From: Uranotaenia lowii | Lineage: Eukaryota > Arthropoda > Insecta > Diptera > Culicidae | DNA: 64,000 nt | Direction of reading: 5' to 3' | Assembly: GCF_029784155.1 (NCBI RefSeq) | Contig: NC_073693.1 | Location: forward strand, 232,701,102 to 232,765,101 | Part shown: positions 12,317-23,073 of the stretch, piece after piece | How the letters are laid out: each line of letters opens with the position of its first letter | How positions within the stretch are numbered: the stretch's first letter is position 1 | The notes under the pieces: model-generated | Told to the model about the DNA's origin: nothing | Database searches by the model: none | Seen by the model: only the letters and a program-made list of their open reading frames with translations | Translations under genes and position numbers: made by a program

Positions 12317-15054
12317 CTAGCAGACCCGGTAAACTTCGTCTTACCATGTTAAACTTGGCGTCCATTTTCCATTTTTTTTTCGCTGAATAATTTTAAAAAT
12401 CATTAAATATTGAGTTGTTAATCATTTCGCATTTGTGAACTTGTTCTAGACTTTTTGACATTTCCTTCCTTTCCGTTTACTCGAATTTTCTCTATCGAAT
12501 TGTATGTTGATAATATGTATGTTTCATTTATTTTTTACCATTTAGTTTACTTATTCCGCTATGTCAAGTTCCCATTAAGGTTAAAATCGAATTCAAAAGT
12601 TTCTCATTAATTGGAGTTTATTGTGAATGAAACTTTATGGAAAAAGAATTTTGAATATCGGGAATATTGGCTCAATATTCTGCCAAACGCAGCACTTTCA
12701 GCGCCTGAGTAGCTTTGGATGGTATATTTTTTAGAACTGAAGAAATAAAAACACATTAGAGAAGATTTTCTTTACTAACCATTTTCAAGCAGTATTTTGT
12801 TCACTATCCTAACCTTTGGAAGCAGTGGTAATTAATGTCCATATTTTCATCAAAATAATGTCCAAAAAAATCACCGTGTTTTTGTTTGTTCGAGCAAAAA
12901 ATGCAAATTAAATTCCTTTGCACATTAACCCAATCCATCATGAAAACGATTGGTTTTGAAAGGAGGAAAAAATATGTTTAGATTTTCTGTTATTCAAAGA
13001 ATTACAGCTTTTTTTTTTTTCTTTTTTATACTAAAGGAAATGTCTGCCAATTCAAGCCATTGTTTTTAAAAATTCAAACTAAAGCATTGGGGTGTTCTGA
13101 TTCAAAAATTTCCTGAACAGTGTTGAAGGTGATCTGCGATTTCATTTAAGTTTATGTGATATTTTCAAGATTCAATAATATTTAATTGGAACTCAGGTTT
13201 CAAAAAATTAAATTGATCGAAAAGAACTAATCTGTTAAGGCTACGATAATTTCATGAGTTCATTCTATTTTCTGGAAATTTTAATGTAAGTATACTTCGA
13301 AACCTTAAAAAACATTCAAGTGTATTTTTTTTATTATAAATTGTAATTTTCAATAAAGAAACATCGGGGCTAGTGCAAACGGATATCATTACAGTTCAAC
13401 TTTCATATTCTTTCAAAAAGAAAAATCAAAGTTTACATGTGTCCCATTTATTGATGCAACTGAAAACACATTGCTCCTTTTCAGATGCGTCAGTGCAAAG
13501 GCTTTAAAATGAATTAAATAATTGTTCATGTTTGTATTTTTTATCAACTTTTATCTACACATATTCAGTTTTTCTCCAGTATAAAATATCGCTTTGTACT
13601 TCAATTTCACTGAATATTGTTTTACAAAGACATATTAAATAACTTTGATTATCCGCTTCAGATTGTACACTGGGGATACCCTTTCTGACCATTTTGGAGA
13701 AAAAATTCTTAAAGGTATATGTTTTATGGCTAAAAGACGCGTTGCATTTTGTTTCACCGCGTGAAATGACAGGAGTTAAGATTATTTTCAACACTTTCAG
13801 GTCATAATAAAAACTTATCAAAAAAATTCTGCTTCTGCTATCAAAAAAAAATGCTTCTGGAATATCAATCACAAGAAAAACTTTTCAACAAAAAAGCGGA
13901 TCTAAAGTCTCTTCTATGTAGCCAAAATATGTTAAACAAAAACAGACGTTTATGATAAGAACGTACTTGAATTCTGTGTAAATAAACAGTGAATCTGGAA
14001 ACAGTTTTTCAATGAATGATTTTAAAAAAAGTTGAGTTTATTTAGTCATATTGTTTATTTGGGCCCAACCATTTATGAATGAAGAAATAATGTACACATT
14101 TTTTGTAATCGAGAACGTTTGCACTTGTTCTAGTGTACCTTTTAATTTTAAAATTTTTCTTATTTTATTGACACATTTCACTTACGCTTGGACAAAATCA
14201 AAAAGTTCTTTGCATTCGGCCTTTAAATAAATATATCAATCCTATATACCAAATTTTAAAGGACAGACTCTTGTTCAGTTCATGTGTCTGTTAATTTTCA
14301 ACGGATTTTGTTGATGTTCTGTAAATTTAAAGGCGCTTTATACTTCTTCTGTTAAGCACATTTGCACATGGTCGGAAAATGTTTCTAGGCGTATTGGATT
14401 GTAAACATATTATGTGAATCTTCCCACTTTCCTTTTTTCAAATGTCCGCAAAGAGTCAAACCAATATTTCATATGCATCAGTACTAAATTAATATATTTT
14501 TTACAACTATTCCTTCTTGAATTAACACAAACTTCAAATAGTTTTATTTTTTTTAATCGTTTAAAAGGTTTAGATTTGTTCGGCAAAATATCAATCTGGG
14601 TCACATCAAGGCGTCATTAATTACCATGTGCTGTACAAATGTGCTGGGAATCATGGAGAAAAATATCACATCTAGGCCACCACGTGCATTGACAGTATGC
14701 CTGGTTGAGAAAAACGCGCCCAAATGTTCCCACTAACCAGTATGCTATGTCATGGTTACTATTCTCTAGCGACGTTTGCTCGCGACACGCTTCGGTCATG
14801 GAGACGAAAAACAACCGCTTGGCGCTCAAATAATGAAAATCTCGAAAAAATGGATGCCATGACTTTTATTTCATTCAAATAACTACAAGTTAAATTATTA
14901 CGGACAATTAATGCGACTTTCTATTATTTTTATTCGATATAAACCGATTCGCATGCCTACAGAATATTCTAAAAAATATTTCATTTGAATCGTTTTGGCC
15001 ATTTCGGAGGAGTAGTACTACAAACACCGTTACAAGAGAATTTTAAATAATAGA
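12317..15054 (-). mobile_element. Helitron, minus copy, uninterrupted
   Basis: Read on the minus strand it begins TCTATTATTTAAAATTCTC at 15054, preceded by A. It ends with the hairpin GGTAA/TTACC, a short spacer and CTAG at 12320-12317, followed by T. It is homologous along its length to the plus copy at 5501-12080, apart from that copy's insertion and tandem duplication. It is 2738 bp long with no Rep/helicase frame. The two copies lie tail to tail, so together they form a very long imperfect inverted repeat. Confidence 0.78.
13555..13872 (-). pseudogene. 105-codon frame inside the minus Helitron, unknown
   Basis: This is the open version of the broken frame in the plus copy. Segments matching between copies include VLKIILTPVIS, KMVRKGIPSVQSEA and FSEIEVQ. 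It ends at TEYV followed by a stop, and the first codon of the open stretch is not a convincing start. Peptide-level similarity between the copies may simply follow from nucleotide similarity, so coding selection is not shown. No family was recognised. It may be a captured exon or an element-encoded relic. Confidence 0.4.
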
Positions 15055-18000
15055 TTAAATTAAGATTCAACAAATAAAATCACCTACTACAATTCACAAT
15101 AAGGAATAAATTTCAGAATAAATAAAATTTTACGATATTTACAAACCACTATTCAAAAAGAAAAAAACAGATTGAAGTTGTGTCATAAAATACCCCTGAC
15201 TTAGTTCAATGAGATCGAATTTGAGGAGAAAGAAAAGTATGCAACACCCTTCCCCATAATGTTTCAACATGGAAGATTTTTTTCACTTTTTATCGGCTGA
15301 TTTTTGGAAATTTGTAAAATAACAAATACCACCCCCTCCCCCCACTCCCCTTAGAGCGAATTCTAGGACAGCGCCTCTGATGGAAGCCCCCTGTTTGAAA
15401 ATGGGAAATACTCTTCATTGTAATAAATGAAATTGTTAACCCAAAAATTGCATGTGTATAAAATTTCATGAACACCTCAGGAAAATGGTTTGAGCTCTGT
15501 CGCTTTTTTTTAAATTAATTTTGTATGGAATCCCCAGTTTAAAAGCGGTAGGGACCATTCTTTTCAATATATCAACTTCTTCCATCAGATCATGCTGCTA
15601 AAGTTATGTCATATTTTATGTTGATTTTGTATTAGAAGTTCCCTTCCATAGAACATCTTTGGCCCAAAAATCCTTCGGGTGCCAATTTTAAGTTACTCAG
15701 ATAACCCGTTTGAAGTTATGGTGTCACAAAGAAAACGCCTCCATTTTTATTTATATGATGATTGAACTTGAGTAGGAACCGTTCACAATATCCTTAAGAA
15801 TGATCAAATATTTTAAATTTAATTTTAGCGAATCTACAGAGCTGACATTGTCAGCTTGAAAAGCTCAGACACCTTTAATAAATGTTCCTTCATAAAAGTT
15901 GATAATTAGTTTTCAACTACTCAGCTAGTTCTCCCGACGGATAGCAAAAAAAAACCCCTTACTTTAGGGGATTAAAATAATTCGTAAACACTTTCACTTA
16001 CCCCTCCGGAGGGAGATCCTTCAACAGTTGGGTTTTTCTCGGAAATCTAGTGAGAGGTAAAATAAAACTTAGCGCCACAGTGCTAATAGGCAAACACCTC
16101 TGGATGAGCAAGTGCGCGGGGCGCCTGCAAACAAAGCTGTCGAAGGCAGCAGATTAAATTCCGAACGGCAACTTTTCCCGACCGATACTCGAAACTTGAA
16201 CAAGTTGAGCCTATCCGAGCAGAAAACAACCCCTCCCTGGGAAGGTGACTGCAAAAAGGATCCTTCCGTTAGTGGGGAAAGCTAGCGAAAAAGTAGAACA
16301 GAAAAAAATACACAAAAACTAAGGGAAACAAGTAGGAAAACACCGGAAAAGCAATAAAACTGAAACTGAGCGCTTCGAAAAACGGAAACGGGTGTCGATC
16401 TCGTTTATTGCTGATTGTTTTGCACAGTTTTTTTTTCCTGGTGCTCCACCTCTATCTGTAGGTGAAGGGTGAAAAGTTTTCCTCACAGTTCTGGGCGAGG
16501 TTGGTCTTTTTTGTTGCTTTACCTCGTGCTTTGGCTTGTTTAACGAACCTTGCAACTCACCGTGGTAATTTTTGCTATGTTTTTATTTCGTTGTCTACGT
16601 AAGACAGTTACAGGTAAGGTACAAGGATAAATAGGGGTCCACTAAAGCACCGCTAATGAGCTGTCTTGTTTTTTTAAAAAATTGATTGAAGTTAGTGTTT
16701 CAAAGTGCAAGAATGTTGGAGGGAGACCAAATAAGATATAATTGAAACATTTCAGTTATTACTTTTTATAAACAACTTATAACTGTTATAACGCGTCATT
16801 ATTTGACGAAAAGCCAAACAGAGTCGGATAACGTTATATTAGATTACTTAATGCACTAAAATAGCAGCTAATTTTTGCCAAAACTGGCTCACAGTGTGTA
16901 ACCTCCTACTCAGTTACAACCTGCATTTTATGAATTTCGGGGGCAGTTTTGCCCTGATAAACATAAAATGTAAGTAAATGTAAATATTCACGCTGTTAAG
17001 AACTATTATTATATACATTAAATTTAAATGAAATAATTTTGAGCATTTAAATAAAAGTTAGGAGAATAGCAGATTTTTTTTTCCGTGTAGCAGTTCAGAC
17101 TCAACTGCTAGAACATCAAACTTCCTGACACATGTCACAACAAAAGAGCGAGATGACTACATCGCCTCAGATGCAAGATTGCCGAAAAAAAATTCTGTGT
17201 TTTTGAGAAAAAAAATCTGACTTTCTGTGATTTCAACCAAAAATTCTGTGATGGTTTTCTGTGATGCTATTTCCTATAATTTCACTGAAAATCCATAATA
17301 AATTGGGTCGTTTTTTTCATTGAGGTGGTTAAAAACAATTTAAATTACCAATCTTACCATTCTTCTTAAATTCACAGTAAATAACCTAAATTTTATTTTG
17401 GCCACCGTCCGTCAACATACGGTAGGACATTCCCGGCCGTACGACAACCTACGGCTCAGGAAAATATTAAGAACTGCGGTTCTTGGATTCGAGGTCTAGG
17501 TAACTTCCACCCTAACGCCGGAGGCAGGCAGAGGGCCGAACGACATCATCGATCGTTGGTGAACTGGGCCAAAGTTCACGGACAGCGATCCCACGTGGTA
17601 CCACGGCAGCGATCCCCGGGGCAACGAAGTGTCCAGCAGCAACAGCAGCAGATGGTCTAAGCAGTGTGTCGAAAAGTGTTAATTTTTGTAATAAAACTCT
17701 ATTTTCCCTTAACTTATCAAAGATTTGCGAAGAAATTGAAAATTACGTAGAATATACTTGATCTTTATTGCCCCTTTAAAATTTTGTGTACAACTTTACT
17801 TGCGTGCACCGAAAGAATTAAAATACGGGTTTTAACTGGGTGGGAGGTAGCGACATCGAACAGATTGGTAAGTATTTCCTAGCTACGACGAGCCGACCCT
17901 GAGATTGGCTGGAGTCCTGAGCTAGTCGAAGGCCTAGTTTCAAGTGCTAAGAGAGAACAGAGAAGCTCTAAAGCTATTGTTGAATAACATTTTGATATGT

Positions 18001-18080
18001 CGTTAGTGCTTATGGTTTCTCAGGTTAAACTTTTACATTTTTTGCCAGGAATTTAATAATATATAATTTATGAATATATT
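15055..18080. other. No gene; two GC-richer patches (about 16000-16600 and 17395-17680)
   Basis: Outside the patches the DNA is AT-rich and without signals. The patch at 16000-16600 has only short frames, and on its minus strand an isolated GTGAGT-like donor word near 16560. The patch at 17395-17680 ends in CAG-rich DNA (AGCAGCAACAGCAGCAG) and an AATAAAA word near 17690, which could be a decayed 3' untranslated region or LTR. Neither gives a recognisable protein on any frame. Confidence 0.4.
17130..17290 (-). repeat. Dispersed repeat, inverted relative to 28660-28830
   Basis: Words such as AAAAATTCTGTG, TTTTTGAGAAAAAAAAT and CTGTGATGGTTTTCTGTGATG match, with substitutions, the reverse complement of 28660-28830. 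The copies are about 160 bases long and diverged. No termini or duplications could be fixed, and the element class is unknown. Confidence 0.5.
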
Positions 18081-18104
18081 TACGTTTAATCGGATTAACT
18101 GAGC

Positions 18105-18267
18105 GCCGATATGGTCTAACGGATAGGCTGGCGCGAGTCTGGTTTTGGTATGCCAGGCGTACTGGGTTCAATTCCCGGTATCGGCAAGAAAACTTTTGGA
18201 TTCAAATACCGTAATTGGCCGACAGGTAAGATGTGTTTTCTCTTATAACTGACTATATAATAAGAAT
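18105..18267 (+). mobile_element. tRNA-derived SINE with an enlarged anticodon arm
   Basis: The head at 18105-18186 has a perfect 7-bp acceptor stem (GCCGATA/TATCGGC), a D stem GTCT/AGGC, a 5-bp T stem (CTGGG/CCCGG, one G-T pair) around TTCAATT, and discriminator A. The anticodon region is about 10 bases longer than in a normal tRNA and does not give a clean 7-base loop, so a working tRNA is unlikely. About 80 bases of body follow, ending in ATAATAAGAAT. GTTTAATC at 18084-18091 and 18268-18275 may be a short duplication. If so, the insert begins about 13 bases before the tRNA head. Confidence 0.65.
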
Positions 18268-19099
18268 GTTTAATCAGTTGTACACGGGAGTTTTCAGGGA
18301 CAAGTAATCGATTTCCGTCTCGAGTTCCGTCGTAATCGTCCATATCAATTGTCCATTGTTTTTGCGATATTATCATGATTATGCATCAGATTGAGATGAG
18401 ACTTTGTACATTGAAATTTCGAGGGGCGAGTAATTTCTTTCGGGTTTTGGGTCCAGGTAGCAGAAAGTGACGTCCATAATAATTTTTCACGGTTTTTTTT
18501 TGCGATATTGACGTTAAAATGAAATGAATTTGTTTGAAAATTTGCACATGGGAGTTTTGAGGGAAGGCAATCGATTTCAGATTGCAACGATCGTAAAAAA
18601 AGCCACCCAAAGCGATTTAATTTTTTGGCAATAATTGCGTTGTTATGCAACGAACGACTCAAAATGTATATGCGGGGGTTGGGGCAGTTAATTGATTCCA
18701 GATTTCAAATAGTAGCAGACGACAGAAAAAGTTATCGCCCAAGCCCGTCCGAACGAGGGGGGGGGGGGGGTGATTTAAGGGTTTAACACTCAACACCCCC
18801 TCCCACCCATGAAGATTTTTTCCAAGTGGAATTTCATCGTTGTAACGCAAAATTACTTGATTTTGATATTGTATTTGATTTTGTATTTGAAAATAAGTGT
18901 TATCAAGCAAGTCAGAAATTTTTATCGCCCCCGCGAAATTTTTGTCTTAAATCACCCTTGGCTTGAGACATTTCGATCTACGACACTATTCGATGTTTAC
19001 AAATTGAAACTAACTTTTTTTTGTAGGGAAATGAATCCAACTGTAAGTCGAAATTTCAGGGACTAGACTAGATGAAAATTAATGTTGAAAAACATGCGA

Positions 19100-19200
19100 A
19101 AAAAAATTCGCCTTGTCTCCCGGTAGGACTTGAACCCACATCTTGCGCCTCTCCGGGGCCCATTCAACATTTTTGTGTACGTGACACATAAGCCCTTAAA
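19100..19200 (-). repeat. tRNA-like SINE fragment with perfect B box
   Basis: The minus strand contains GGTTCAAGTCC (19136-19126), the exact pol III B-box consensus, within TGTGGGTTCAAGTCCTACC, a T-arm-like context, followed by GGGAGACAAGGCG and a T-rich run. A matching A box and acceptor stem are not evident, so this is a fragment or a diverged SINE, not a tRNA gene. Confidence 0.4.
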
Positions 19201-19472
19201 TCTAAATTTTTAATAAGAAAAACATAGTTTCAACTTTCTGTTTTTTCCAGAACCCAATATTTCAATCAAAAGTGACAAAATATTTAGAGCTTGGAATTTT
19301 TAACTTTTCATCCTGGGATTGAAAAATTAAAACTTTTCATAAATTTTTTGTATAAAATCGTGTTCTATGAATCGATCAAGATTTCTAAATTAATCTTAAA
19401 AAGTTAAAAAAAAGATTCGAAGTTGCAACTTTTAACTTCATTTTAATCCGAAATGTTAACTTACTTTGTATT

Positions 19473-20664
19473 TGAGGCCCTTGGAGCCAAAGTGCATAAA
19501 AGCTGATTTCGAGAAAAAAGCACTTGAAGTTCGTTGTGTTCCAATAAATTCCATAGAAATTTTTTATGAAATTTTTCAATGACTTTAATCTTCTAAAATA
19601 AAAACAAATCACTTGACATCATTTTTTAGAAAAAACAACGTCTTTTTGACGTTAATTGAGACGACACATGATTTTTTATTTTTGCACTTATACCCCTTTG
19701 CCACCAAATAAATTCAATTATACCACTTTGCAACCAACATATTTCCATTTTCAGGTCATTTTGTTTTATTGATATGATTCAAAAAACACAGGGATAGTTA
19801 GGTAAAAGTCAAATAATTTTTAAACATATTCATTTTTTACTGTTATGATGGAAATGTACCCTGGTACATTTTATCGAGAGATTTCATGTCTTAAAATCAA
19901 CTGTGTCTTGTCAGCTGGAGTAAATCTCTACAAACAACAATTTTTTATCAAGACAATTATAAGAATAATACGTGGCAGGTATTTCTCTATGATTTTTTAA
20001 TCATTGCACGTTTCCTGCGTCTTTTCCTGATAAATTGGACATTAGAAATGGACTTCCGCTCTTTATGAGTTGATGTTTAACAGTACATTTACGACTAGCG
20101 CTATAACGTTAACCCAATCACCTCATACACATAAATATTGGGCCTAGCTCGAAATTTTTGGCATACTCCACATAATTATGACCAGAAATCAGGAATTTTG
20201 AATTCATTTATTGGGGTCAAAATAGAAAAAAAATACAAAATTTGGTAATGTTTTGTACAAAAGAATTATCACTAAATGCAATGAAATGATTAACTGTTGA
20301 TGTTAAATTTTCAAACATGATAAACTATTCAAATGCAAACATGATTTCACTTATTTTAAAAATATTCGTCCCGATGAAAAAAAAACACTTCTTACTGGAA
20401 AAGACATTTAAGTTGGTGGCAAAGAGGTATAAGTAAATAACTTGGTGGCAAAGGGATATAAGTGCTGCACTTATACCCCTTTGGCTCCAAACATAAAGTA
20501 ATTGTCAGTTAGCAGGATTTTTTCAACGAGATATAAACATAAGAAAATAGTGAAGTAAAATAATGATTAAAATATATGATGTTTGACAGTCAAGGATTCG
20601 TTCAAGATGGTCATCTTGATTTTTCCATTTTGTCACTTATACCCCTTTGGCTCCAAGGGCCTCA
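19473..20664. mobile_element. TIR element with repeated ACTTATACCCCTTTG motifs
   Basis: TGAGGCCCTTGGAGCCAAAG at 19473-19492 is inverted exactly at 20645-20664. The variant TTGGTGGCAAAG-GGTATAAGT appears at about 20413-20435 and 20443-20464, and its reverse, ACTTATACCCCTTTG followed by GCTCCAA or CCACCAA, near 19687, 20468 and 20637. This gives six clustered copies in both orientations. Flanking duplication is unclear (ATTT is possible). No coding sequence is visible. Such subterminal clusters often serve as transposase-binding sites, which is inference here. Confidence 0.65.
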
Positions 20665-21593
20665 TTTGCTCAATATTTACAACAAAACTTGGTACCTTCT
20701 CCTCATTATCATTTTTTTTCAGTTTTCATTAATTTTTCACGAATTTACCCATTTCCCAACATTTCTTGTCAGAATAATTGAACATGAAGATATTATTTTG
20801 AACTTCAAAATAAATTGTTTAAGCTGTTTATTTTGACAACTGTTTCATTTATTTCAAATTTTCCTAGAATTTCTTTTGAAACGCATTTCTAGTTCAGAAT
20901 AAAAAAATATCATTTTGAAAAAAATTATAAATAACATACCTAAAATTTCTAAACTTCCATTATTTTACGATTTGAATTTTTTTTTTTTTTATCAGTCCAG
21001 TTTGTGTGGTAATCATGACTGAGAATGGTAATCATGAGTGTAATGGTAGTCATGAGTGGTTTTATTGTTTATTTTTGTTAACTTTGAATTTTGAAAACCG
21101 CCTCCATAGACGGGCTCTTTGCACGGGCCTGTTATCGCCCAACATTTTTGCGATTATTGCTTAACAATGCATTTCAAAATGCACCTGGAAATGCTTTGCA
21201 AATGGCATTCATACAAACTGTTCATGACATATTCCAAGTTGAGAGCTAAACGGAGTTGGTATGGGATCAGCTAGTAATAAATATAAAAAAAATGAAAACT
21301 AAGCTATTTGACTTTTTTTTTGGTAACAAAATTTGCTTTTTTAACGATTTATAACTTGATTTCTCCACTCAAAAGGTTTACTACAAATGATACTTGCTTG
21401 TCGAAGAACTGCGTATCTGAATGCTTGACTGTAAAATAATTTCAATCATCAACAAGTCAATAATTTTAACCTCTCTAACCTGAAGCTGAATTCATTAAAT
21501 GAGGCGAAAATGTTCATTCCGTATCATATTAAGTTTTTACTAATTATCTAAAGACCTAGAGGAGTATTGAGCATAATAATTAACACCTTAATA

Positions 21594-23065
21594 CAGGGGT
21601 GAGCAACCTTTTGAACCAACGGGCCAATTTAATTTTGAAATTTTTTCGGCGGGCCGCACTTAAAATATTTTTTTAAAATAATTTTCAGAGCTTCACGTCA
21701 TATTGTTAAAAATACAAATTTTTGGCCCAATGAAATCTGAAAAACTAAAGATAAAACGAATTCACGTGTTTAAAAACAGAAATTCAACACGACATATTAG
21801 TACCCCATATTAAAAAGAATCACTGAATCACTGAATCTTTGCCATTCTAAAATTCTCTCAATTTTTTAATAGTACTTCTTGGCGAACATTCTTGTTAAAA
21901 ACGATGGTATATTCAGAGAAATCATCGTCTTCAAATTGACTTTCTGTTATTTTTTCCGCAATTAAAATTTATCCTCAAAACCTAGATATTTTCTCTAGAA
22001 CCGATAAATAACCTCGTTTTTTTAAGTGAAGTTTTGTATCGGATCATTGCATTGATATGTTGAGCAAAATTGTCGAAATCACAGAAAAATGTTAAATTTA
22101 ACATATTTTTAAGCAGATATCTTCAAAACTACATTCTTGATTCTGGAATTTAATTTTTAATCTTATCAAGATATCATTGGGATAGGATTTCTAAAGCTAT
22201 ATTATTACTTTGGTGATGTGGAATGAATAAATTATAAGTAAAATAACTGAAATGTTTGTTATTTATCGATGTTTGTTATAAATTTTCTTTAAAATTACTG
22301 AATACAGGCATCACACATAATCGCAAAAACCTTTTGAATTGAATAACAGAATTTCAGATATCTTTTGTATTCATCAAGAATTAATAATTTTTGTCGATAA
22401 CTTTCATGCCGGCTGATACATGTTGATAAAAAATCTTAAATCGTTTACCCAGGCTTTATTATCAAACTTTCGTTATTTTCCTCAATATTCAGAATTTAAA
22501 AAATATTTCACAAGGTGTTTGGTTAATTTTGTTTTGCCAGTATTTGAATACTAACATAACAAGCCATTTGCCGAATTGTATAAAATAATTTTAAAAAATC
22601 CGCTGACCACATTTTTTATCATACTACTTTATTTTATCTTGAAACGAAAATAATGACTTCTTTCAAGGACTCTGAAATTCCTTTGATCAAGTGTAGCTTC
22701 CGATTTTTGGCTGTTCTTCCGATTCACTTTGATGGATTTTGCTTTTCAAAGTGGTAAATAATTATACGAAAAAAGTATCGTAAATAAAAAAAAACTCCAA
22801 TATTACATTATGCCAATAAACAATATTTCATTTATGCATCGAACAGAACATAATAAATGCTTGGAATATCAGAAAATAGTTAACAATCTGACTGATTGTG
22901 GGGCAAATGCAGATGAGTGCATATATGATCAAGTCATATACATTTTCCCAACAATCCATAGTAGAAAAAAGTTAAGGCATAAATATAACAAAAAAGCTTC
23001 GCGGGCCGCACAAAAGGGTCTCGCGGGCCAAATGCGGCCCGCGGGCCGCGGTTTGCTCACCCCTG
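21594..23065. mobile_element. Non-autonomous hAT element with 8-bp duplication CCTTAATA
   Basis: It starts CAGGGGTGAGCAACC and ends, reversed, CAGGGGTGAGCAAACC, and is flanked by CCTTAATA at 21586-21593 and 23066-23073. CAGGGGTG-type ends with an 8-bp duplication are characteristic of hAT transposons. Subterminal DNA is rich in GGGCC/GCGGGCC words on both sides. The 1472-bp interior is AT-rich; the frame at 22810-23082 runs into the terminal repeat and shows no transposase motif. Confidence 0.9.
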
Positions 23066-23073
23066 CCTTAATA

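Larger units (their letters stand above)
18743..21130. mobile_element. 2.4-kb insertion with 12-bp duplication GTTATCGCCCAA
   Basis: GTTATCGCCCAA occurs at 18731-18742 and 21131-21142, and the Helitron continues across it. The ends carry the word AGCCCGTC in opposite orientations (left end AGCCCGTCC; right end, reversed, AGGCCCGTGC and then AGCCCGTC), suggesting short inverted termini. If the terminal A belongs to the element, the duplication is 11 bp. It has no transposase frame. A TIR element (19473-20664) and a tRNA-like fragment (near 19126) lie inside. Confidence 0.6.
18276..21274 (+). mobile_element. 5'-truncated Helitron, split by a 2.4-kb insertion
   Basis: The left part (18276-18742) consists of units related to the 143-bp repeat in the Helitron at 25509-27427 (GGGAGTTTTCAGGGAC, TTTTTGCGATATT, GAAATTTGCAC-like words). 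The right part (21131-21274) ends in the family terminus GCTAAACGGAGTTGGTATGG-ATCAG-CTAG, followed by T. The Helitron at 47755-52194 reads through the equivalent junction without the insertion. The 5' TC end is missing. Confidence 0.65.
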
